A stretch of 64,000 nt of DNA, taken from NCBI RefSeq assembly GCF_900199205.1, contig NZ_OBMJ01000001.1:1-64000 (forward strand). The letters run 5' to 3'. Both the position numbers and the translations under genes were made by a program. The notes under the pieces were generated by a model. It searched no databases. It was not told where the DNA came from and was given only the letters and a program-made list of their open reading frames with translations. Shown in pieces: positions 59,132-64,000 of the stretch. How positions within the stretch are numbered: position 1 is the first letter of the stretch; the number at the start of each line of letters is the position of its first letter. This DNA is from Streptomyces sp. 1331.2. GTDB lineage: Bacteria; Actinomycetota; Actinomycetes; Streptomycetales; Streptomycetaceae.

Positions 59132-59653
59132 TCAGGACCAGGTGATCTCGACGGAGGTGACCACCACGTCCTGCACCGGGCGCTCGCCCTCGGTGGGGGC
59201 GGCGGCGATCGCGTCCACCACGGCCTTGGAGGCGGCGTCGGCGACCTGGCCGAAGATGGTGTGCTTGCGGTTGAGGTGGGCCGGGGTGCCGACCGTGACG
59301 AAGAACTGCGAACCGTTGGTCCCCGGGCCGGAGTTGGCCATCGCCAGCAGGTACGGCCGGGTGAAGAACAGCTCCGGGTGGAACTCGTCGGCGAAGGCGT
59401 AGCCCGGGCCGCCGGTGCCGGTGCCGGTCGGGTCGCCGCCCTGGATCATGAAGCCGGCGACCACCCGGTGGAACAGCGTGCCGTCGTAGTACGGGCCGCT
59501 GCCCGGCTCCCCGGTGCGCGGATCGGTGTACTCGCGGGTGCCCTCGGCGAGTTCGACGAAGTTGCGGACCGTCTTCGGCGCGTGGAACGGGAACAGCTCC
59601 AGGCGGATCGGGCCCGCGGTGGTGTGCAGGGTGGCGAACCGGGCAGTGGCCAC
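59132..59653 (-). CDS. Cyclophilin-type peptidyl-prolyl cis-trans isomerase
   Basis: A 173-residue cytoplasmic cyclophilin: GPIRLELFPFHAPKTVRNFV, GTLFHRVVAGFMIQGGDPTG (catalytic FHRVxxxFMxQGGD with Arg, Phe, Met, Gln), ELFFTRPYLLAMANSGPGTN, GSQFFVTVGTPAHLNRKHTI and FGQV. All catalytic residues are present and the length fits bacterial PpiA/B-type enzymes. It accelerates proline isomerisation in folding proteins. GTG at 59653 follows GAGGAG. A 9-bp minisatellite occupies the leader region immediately upstream, and the EF-G-domain-IV-like gene follows with a 5-bp gap. Confidence 0.93.
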   Translation of the reverse strand: MATARFATLHTTAGPIRLELFPFHAPKTVRNFVELAEGTREYTDPRTGEPGSGPYYDGTLFHRVVAGFMIQGGDPTGTGTGGPGYAFADEFHPELFFTRPYLLAMANSGPGTNGSQFFVTVGTPAHLNRKHTIFGQVADAASKAVVDAIAAAPTEGERPVQDVVVTSVEITWS

Positions 59654-59666
59654 GGGGGACTCCTCG

Positions 59667-59756
59667 GGTGCGGTCGGTGCGGTCGGTACGGTCGGTGCGG
59701 TCGGTGCGGTCGGTGCGGTCGGTGCGGTCGGTGCGGTCGGTGCGGCTGGTGCGGCT
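59667..59756. repeat. 9-bp minisatellite in the cyclophilin leader
   Basis: Ten head-to-tail copies of GGTGCGGTC (plus-strand reading; one unit has GGTACGGTC and the last two end GGCT) begin 14 bp upstream of the cyclophilin start codon. The array will lie in the 5' leader or cover the promoter, so copy-number change could alter expression. Confidence 0.92.
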
Positions 59757-59914
59757 GGTGCGTGACCAGGTGATCGGCAACGGCATCCTGGCACAGCCGG
59801 TGAGTACGCGGCCGAACCGGGTGGAAGGATCCGCACGTCGGACCGTACGGGAACGTACGGAGGGCTTGCCGAGGCGCGCGAAGGGCCCGTGCAGGGCTCG
59901 CGGAGGAAGGGCAG

Positions 59915-60115
59915 GTGGCCGTGGTGGTCGGTGCGGTGCTGGTCGGGGTGCTGGTGCTGGTCCTCGCCGGGTGCGGGTGCGTGGTGTGGGCCGACCGGGG
60001 CGGGCCGCCCTGGGCGCGCGTGGTCGCGGACCTGACGATCCGCGCCGGGGAGGCGCTGCGCGGGTACCAGCGCAACCGGCGCCGCCACCGCGGTTCGGGC
60101 GGCGGGGGGAACTGA
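59915..60115 (+). CDS. Small single-pass membrane protein
   Basis: A 66-residue protein with one N-terminal membrane helix (AVVVGAVLVGVLVLVLAGCG) followed by a positively charged cytoplasmic tail (RVVADLTIRAGEALRGYQRN, RRRHRGSGGGGN). The positive-inside rule places the tail in the cytoplasm. GTG at 59915 follows GGAGGAAGG. It precedes a frameshifted gene by 3 bp, so the two probably formed an operon. No family recognised. Confidence 0.55.
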   Translation: MAVVVGAVLVGVLVLVLAGCGCVVWADRGGPPWARVVADLTIRAGEALRGYQRNRRRHRGSGGGGN

Positions 60116-60118
60116 GGC

Positions 60119-60405
60119 ATGTCGCAGCAGGAGCGGGACCGGGAACGGGAACGGGAGCAGGGACGGCTGCGGGCCGTCTTCGAGGCGGTGCTGGCCTCCG
60201 CCCTGGCCGGGCGCGGGGTGCCCACCTGCGTGGGCCTGGCATGGAGACCGAGGACGCGCTGTGGGCGATCGAGGTGGCCCGTCCCGACGTGTCGCCCGAG
60301 CTGGTCGCGGCGGCGCGGCGGGCCTTCGCCGGGCAGCTGGACGGCAGCAACTCGGCCCGGGAGCGGGAGCGGATCGCCCGCCGGTTCGCCGCGCCCGAGG
60401 GCTGA
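60119..60405 (+). pseudogene. Frameshifted small helical protein
   Basis: The first frame gives MSQQERDREREREQGRLRAV then FEAVLASALAGRGVPTCVG. At about 60230 coding moves to another frame giving METEDALWAIEVARPDVSPE, LVAAARRAFAGQLDGSNSAR and ERIARRFAAPEG to a TGA at 60403-60405. The two parts read as one roughly 95-residue helical protein broken by an indel. Alternatively, the second part could start at the ATG at 60241 as its own 54-residue ORF. Confidence 0.5.
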
Positions 60406-60522
60406 CGGGCCGTCCCCGGGCCGTCCCCGGTCCGTCCCCGGCCCGTCCTCGCGCCACCGGGTTCGTGCCGGGTCCCACGCCCCGCTGACGGGGGCTCGGA
60501 GGCAGGCCCTAAGGTGTGGCGG

Positions 60523-61482
60523 ATGAGCTTTCACCTGGTCGTCGGACACGGGCCCGCCGGGGCCGCCACCGCCCGCCTGCTGGCCGAACAGGGCCACGAG
60601 GTCCGGGTCGTCACCCGCTCCGGGCCGGGCGGCGGTGCGGTCCCGGCCGTCGAGGGTGTCGAGCACCTGGCCCTGGACGCGGGCGACCCGGCGGCGCTGG
60701 CCCGGGCCGCGCGCGGGGCCGTCGCCCTCCACGGCTGCGCCGCGCCGCCGCTGCCGCAGTGGGCGGCGCGCTGGCCGGCGCTGGTCTCCTCGCTGTGCGC
60801 GGCGGCCGAGGACAGCGGCGCGGTGCTGGTCATGCTCGGCAACCTGTACGGCTACGGGCCGCAGGCCGGCCCCGCCCGCCCGCTGACCGAGGACCTGGCG
60901 CCGGCCGCCGCCGGCCCCAAGGGGCGGGTGCGGGCGGCGGGTTGGGAGCAGGCGCGGGCGCTGCACAAGGCCGGGCGGATCCGGGCGGTGGAGGTGCGCG
61001 CCTCGGACTTCTTCGGCCCGGGCGTCACCGACGGGGGCCACCTGGCGGCGCGGGTGATGCCGAACGTGTTCAAGGGCCGCCCCGTCGCGGTGCTCGGCGA
61101 TCCGGACGCCCCGCACAGCTGGACCTACCTGCCGGACGTGGCACGGGCGTTGGCCGAGGTCGCGGTCGAGGAGCGGGCCTGGGGCCGGGCCTGGCACGTG
61201 CCCACCGTGCCGGCCGCTTCCGTGCGCGCCATGGTCGGCCTGCTGGCCGCGGAGGCCGGCACCGGCCCGGTCGCGGTGCGCCGCCTGTCCCCCGTCCTGC
61301 TGGGCGCGGCGGGGCTGTTCTCCCCGCTGCTGCGCGAACTGCGGGAGGTGCGCTACCAGTTCGACCGGCCGTTCACCGTGGACTGCTCCGCCTACGAGGC
61401 GGCGTTCACGGTGCGGGCCACCCCGCTGCAGGAGCAGGTCGCGGCGACGGTCGCCTGGTGGCGCGAGCGCCTGCAGCCCTGA
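60523..61482 (+). CDS. NAD-dependent epimerase/dehydratase family protein
   Basis: A 319-residue Rossmann protein of the atypical/extended SDR type. FHLVVGHGPAGAATARLLAE is the dinucleotide motif (GxGxxGxxxA variant), followed by EVRVVTRSG, then AVALHGCAAPPLPQWAARWP, LVMLGNLYGYGPQAG (in place of the usual S/Y region) and GPKGRVRAAGWEQARAL. Later come VRASDFFGPGVTDGGHLAAR and SWTYLPDVARALAEVAVEE. The canonical YxxxK is not evident, so catalysis may be lost or altered, as in NmrA- or UDP-sugar-binding relatives. The ATG at 60523 follows AAGG; GTG at 60514 is possible. Confidence 0.82.
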   Translation: MSFHLVVGHGPAGAATARLLAEQGHEVRVVTRSGPGGGAVPAVEGVEHLALDAGDPAALARAARGAVALHGCAAPPLPQWAARWPALVSSLCAAAEDSGAVLVMLGNLYGYGPQAGPARPLTEDLAPAAAGPKGRVRAAGWEQARALHKAGRIRAVEVRASDFFGPGVTDGGHLAARVMPNVFKGRPVAVLGDPDAPHSWTYLPDVARALAEVAVEERAWGRAWHVPTVPAASVRAMVGLLAAEAGTGPVAVRRLSPVLLGAAGLFSPLLRELREVRYQFDRPFTVDCSAYEAAFTVRATPLQEQVAATVAWWRERLQP

Positions 61483-61498
61483 GCCCATGGCCCCCTGC

Positions 61499-61825
61499 TC
61501 AGTGCTTGAGCGAGTCCGCGCCCCGGTAGCCGGCCGGCACGCCCTCGATGAGGACGATGTCGGCCGCCATGTGCCGGGTGCGCAGCGGCAGGATCTCCCG
61601 GTAGGCGGGCGAGTCCCACCAGGCGCGGGCCCGCCCGTAGTCGGGGAACTCGATGACGATCGTGCCGCCGGTGCCCCATGTCCCCTCGACGCTCTCGTAC
61701 CGGCCGCCGTGGACGATGAACCGCCCGCCGAAGGGGTCGAGGGTGGCGTCGATGCGCTCCAGGTACTCGACGATGTCGGGCCCGAAGTCGACCGAGTGGA
61801 CCTGGGCGATCGCGTAGGCGCTCAT
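61499..61825 (-). CDS. DUF1330 protein
   Basis: A 108-residue ferredoxin-fold (dimeric alpha/beta barrel) protein: YAIAQVHSVDFGPDIVEYLE, RIDATLDPFGGRFIVHGGRY, GTIVIEFPDYGRARAWWDSP and AYREILPLRTRHMAADIVLI. All are standard DUF1330 landmarks, including the FP(D/S) and WWxSPxY strand-helix. The fold resembles small monooxygenases, but the function is unknown. The start at 61825 follows GGAGC. It is convergent with the epimerase gene, only 16 bp from its stop. Confidence 0.93.
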   Translation of the reverse strand: MSAYAIAQVHSVDFGPDIVEYLERIDATLDPFGGRFIVHGGRYESVEGTWGTGGTIVIEFPDYGRARAWWDSPAYREILPLRTRHMAADIVLIEGVPAGYRGADSLKH

Positions 61826-61995
61826 GTGCTGCTCCTGGTTTCGTGGGTGCGGTGTTCGCTGTCTTCGACGGTAGGGGCCGGGGGTGGCGGGCGAATCCGT
61901 CACGTATCGGCAGGCCCTGCGTAGCTGTGGCCGGGGCTGTTCGGGTAGCATCCGCGCAGCTCGGACACATGATCGACACGGGTGGGGTGGGGCGG

Positions 61996-62580
61996 ATGCC
62001 GGACGGCACCGGGAGCGAGCCGCAGGGCGGGGTTGTGACGCGGCGCCGGCGCGCGCTCGTCCTCGCGGCCGGGGCGTGCGTCCTCGGCGTGGCCGGGGTC
62101 GGCGGGGCGCTGCTGCTCGCGGGCCGGTCGGGCTCCGCCCCGGCGGCCCCGCCCGCGCCGGATGCGGCGGCCACGGCCACGGCCTCCCCCGTCGCGCCCG
62201 CCCCGGAGGCCACGGCGGCACCCGCTCCGACGGCGGCCGGGTCGCCGACGGTCGCGCCGGCCGCGGACGAGACCGGGGCCGCCCCCTCCGTGCCCTCTGC
62301 GCCCTCGGCCACTGCCGAGCCGGAGGCCGGCAAGCCGACCCCGGCCCGTTCCCGCCCCGCAGCCGCCTCGGCCCCGGCGCAGAAGCAGCCGTCCGCTCCT
62401 GCCCAGGCGCCGGCCGCCAAGCCGTTTCCTGACGGGACCGTCCCGCCCAGGCCGCAGCCGACACTGCCGTCCCCGCCCTCCTCCTGCCCGCGGGGCCAGA
62501 TCGCCTCCTGGGACGGCTGCCACCCCCTCGGCCCGATCATCACCCTCGGCCCGGCCGCCCCGACCACCCCGGCCGGCTGA
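61996..62580 (+). CDS. Membrane-anchored Ala/Pro-rich protein
   Basis: A 194-residue protein. A short basic head (VVTRRRRA) precedes a membrane helix (LVLAAGACVLGVAGVGGALL). About 110 residues of Ala/Pro/Thr-rich low complexity follow, then a short Cys-bearing end (PSSCPRGQIASWDGCHPLGP). The layout suggests an anchor and wall-spanning stalk presenting a small disulfide-linked tip. Start choice is uncertain: ATG at 61996 (after GGGGTGGGGCGG) or ATG at 61969. The unusual amino-acid composition is real coding by codon pattern. Confidence 0.6.
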   Translation: MPDGTGSEPQGGVVTRRRRALVLAAGACVLGVAGVGGALLLAGRSGSAPAAPPAPDAAATATASPVAPAPEATAAPAPTAAGSPTVAPAADETGAAPSVPSAPSATAEPEAGKPTPARSRPAAASAPAQKQPSAPAQAPAAKPFPDGTVPPRPQPTLPSPPSSCPRGQIASWDGCHPLGPIITLGPAAPTTPAG

Positions 62581-62608
62581 CCCACCCACACGTCGCCTCG
62601 GCGCGAAG

Positions 62609-62798
62609 CCCTGGCCGCCCGTGCTCCGCCCGTCGAACAGCAAGCCGCCCTGCCCGCGGTGCGCGGCGCCGGCACCAAGGACATCGCGGCGCTGCTGCAC
62701 CGATCGTGCCTACCGTCCAGCGGCACGTCGGCACCATCCTCGGCGGGGCCGGCGTCCGCTCCCGCCGCGCACTGGTCACCTGGTGGTCGACCACCTGA
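62609..62798 (+). pseudogene. LuxR-type HTH relic
   Basis: Two frames hold the parts of a GerE-type helix-turn-helix: VEQQAALPAVRGAGTKDIAA then, after a shift near 62700, VPTVQRHVGTILGGAGVRSR and RALVTWWSTT to a TGA at 62796-62798. The T-KDIA and VPTVQRHV pieces match the two helices of LuxR C-termini. Nothing of the upstream regulator body remains. Confidence 0.55.
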
Positions 62799-62801
62799 CC
62801 T

Positions 62802-63262
62802 TCAGAACGACTGTATGGGGCCACCTTTCCATGGGTGAATCCCCGCGGCGATCAAGCGCTTCTCCTCCCGCCAATTGAGGAACCTTGGCTCACGCGCCCC
62901 CCAGAGCGAGACCTCACCTATCGGGCACTCATCGAAGTCTTGCCGGAAGATACCGACCAGAAAGTCGACCATCCCGCATCCATAAATTCCCCAGCGAGCC
63001 TTCCCGCGATTGAACACGGCAACCGGCCACGAATCTGCAGGGGAGTCCGAGACCACCCAACACAAGAGGTCCGAACTGGGGTCGGCACCGGCACGGAGAG
63101 CTCGCCGTTGATCCGCCCGCCTCCATAGCCATCCACGAACTCCCGGTAGTCAGATGGGAACGCGAACCCGACCTCCCCGATGGACCGCTCCCACGGCGTT
63201 ACGGCCGGCCGTTCGGTCGGTTCACCGAGGATCCGTGACAGGCGTGCGAGTTCCATGCCCAC
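62802..63262 (-). pseudogene. Decayed SMI1/KNR4 family gene
   Basis: The N-terminal frame (LSRILGEPTERPAVTPWERS, VGFAFPSDYREFVDGYGGGR with INGELSVPVPTP) and a C-terminal part in another frame (SDSPADSWPVAVFNRGKARW, CGMVDFLVGIFRQDFDECPI) together resemble the intact gene at 63329. The middle 40-50 residues, with the conserved GGLLxW segment, are missing and the frame is shifted near 63060. It is the remains of a second immunity-like gene. GC content is lower than upstream. Confidence 0.65.
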
Positions 63263-63328
63263 ACCATATCCAGTGGTCCGAGGTGGTCAGTTTTCCGACG
63301 TACTGCCAACCTTGCGAGATGACCGCGC

Positions 63329-63904
63329 CTACGGCGCGTGGAGCTCAGGAACCCAGACGGGTGCAGAAGAATTCTGGAACGCCAGATCGCCCAGCTCGCC
63401 ATCCTCGCCAGCAATTACCAAAAGAAGGAATTCCGCCATGCCCATGTCGTACCGACTCCAGGCATCCGGAAAGCGCCCTCTGCGCCAGACTACGACAGGC
63501 CAGCGGTCCGGATCCTCCGCCTCCGTCAACCAGAAGCAGAAGTCGCCATTATAGTTTCCCGCCCACGCCAACAAGCCGCCGGCTTCAGGATAGATCCGGT
63601 ACGGGCAGAGATCGGATGACTCTTCTCGCATAGCCCTGAACTGCGGACCGATATCCTCCGCGGTTCGCCGGACCATGGCGGCCATCCCGCCGTTCGCGGT
63701 CACCCCACCGGGACGCGGCAGCGGGTCGAGAACACCGAGGTCGCCTCGAACCTCCCCGGACCCGAAAGTCTCGATGAACTCCCGGTAGTCTGCGGGGAAC
63801 CGAATTCCGACCAGCCCCAGGGAATCATCCCACGGCACCTCAGGGATTCCTTGCGGAATCACCCAGCCAGACAGTCGCACGAGCTCTCTCACCGCGTCAC
63901 GCAT
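63329..63904 (-). CDS. SMI1/KNR4 family protein (possible immunity protein)
   Basis: A 191-residue protein with the SMI1/KNR4 (SUKH) pattern: LGLVGIRFPADYREFIETFG, SGEVRGDLGVLDP, CPYRIYPEAGGLLAWAGNYN with GDFCFWLTEAEDPDRWPVVV, and the late YDMGMAEFLLLVIAGE. In bacteria, SUKH proteins are widespread immunity proteins for polymorphic toxins. The start at 63904 lies 20 bp after the stop of an upstream same-strand gene whose end is in the window, the usual toxin-immunity order. The stretch has lower GC than its surroundings. GTG or ATG further upstream would add a few residues. Confidence 0.8.
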   Translation of the reverse strand: MRDAVRELVRLSGWVIPQGIPEVPWDDSLGLVGIRFPADYREFIETFGSGEVRGDLGVLDPLPRPGGVTANGGMAAMVRRTAEDIGPQFRAMREESSDLCPYRIYPEAGGLLAWAGNYNGDFCFWLTEAEDPDRWPVVVWRRGRFPDAWSRYDMGMAEFLLLVIAGEDGELGDLAFQNSSAPVWVPELHAP

Positions 63905-63924
63905 GTGAATACCACCCGACAACC

Positions 63925-64000
63925 TCAGTAAGCCGCTTCAAGGTTGTGTCCACCCTTCTCGTTGTAGATCTCCCTCTCTGAATAATCGATGAGATCCCCC
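63925..64000 (-). CDS. C-terminal end of an upstream gene, possible toxin tail
   Basis: Reading the minus strand, a frame enters from the window edge as DLIDYSEREIYNEKGGHN then LEAAY and stops at TGA 63925-63927. Only about 24 residues are visible. A short, charged, GGHN-containing tail directly followed by a SUKH gene fits the end of an RHS or other polymorphic toxin. The identity cannot be established from this fragment. Confidence 0.4.
   Translation of the reverse strand, partial: GDLIDYSEREIYNEKGGHNLEAAY

Noticed and set aside
59668-59765. The GGTGCGGTC array as a CRISPR array
   Set aside because: There are no spacers: units are directly adjacent 9-mers, so it is a minisatellite.

Overview
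The window is high-GC actinobacterial DNA. Purine-rich GGAGG-type ribosome binding sites, frequent GTG starts, strong third-position GC bias, DUF397/XRE pairs, a SARP regulator, an NsdA-like regulator, an extra IF-1 gene and many Sec-secreted proteins all point to Streptomycetaceae (Streptomyces or Kitasatospora). The gene content is accessory rather than core: several decayed genes, a TnpB (IS200/IS605) remnant, a long direct repeat and a lower-GC polymorphic-toxin edge. This would fit a chromosomal arm, which is inference.

Layout. 1-9.7 kb: SnoaL-like tail, small secreted protein, a TetR gene with an unusually rich operator array, a lectin-like protein, an MBL-fold relic, an FAD monooxygenase with its own palindromes, a GT2 glycosyltransferase, a probably leaderless methyltransferase and a TetR-SDR operon. 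9.8-15.1 kb: NAD-dependent DNA ligase, a decayed serine hydrolase, a degenerate tRNA-like gene, the first of three paralogous AraC regulators and a DUF4232 lipoprotein. 15.2-17.6 kb: a compact translation-related island. A WhiB7-type promoter leads into a 17-residue leader peptide with mutually exclusive RNA hairpins, then a GNAT enzyme and an IF-1 paralogue; a baeRF (release-factor-like) gene lies just upstream. 17.8-27.2 kb: MarR regulator, MFS exporter, HbpS/GlcG protein, NHL propeller protein, MMPL transporter, a lipoprotein and a RipA-like membrane protein/DUF7701 pair. 27.3-35.3 kb: SARP-NB-ARC-TPR regulator, uracil/xanthine permease, polysaccharide lyase, XRE/DUF397 modules and a degenerate Nudix protein.

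35.5-44.6 kb: two direct 1.1-kb repeats, each carrying an almost identical AraC gene, bracket a cassette. It contains a MurG-like glycosyltransferase, an N-formyltransferase, a DegT aminotransferase, a dTDP-glucose 4,6-dehydratase, an NsdA-like regulator and a GntR regulator. The enzymes make a coherent route to an N-formylated amino-deoxy sugar and its transfer. 45-49 kb: MFS transporter, an OYE reductase sharing a promoter motif with the exporter at 18.6 kb, and a carboxymuconolactone-decarboxylase gene behind a MerR-type promoter with a 19-bp spacer. 49.3-53.1 kb: a four-gene operon of related single-pass membrane proteins. 53.3-62.8 kb: GlxA-type regulator/cupin pair, TnpB remnant abutting a LuxR gene, antigen-85-like esterase, a ricin-lectin/aerolysin-like protein, and a cyclophilin gene coupled to a tiny EF-G-domain-IV-like protein behind a 9-bp minisatellite. 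62.8-64 kb: SMI1/KNR4 immunity-like genes, one wrecked and one intact, behind the tail of a possible toxin.

The best candidates for something undescribed are the leader-peptide/attenuator island at 15.2-17.6 kb, the repeat-bracketed formyl-amino-sugar cassette, the four-paralogue membrane operon and the EF-G-domain-IV mini-protein. All family assignments were made by eye from motifs, without database searches.
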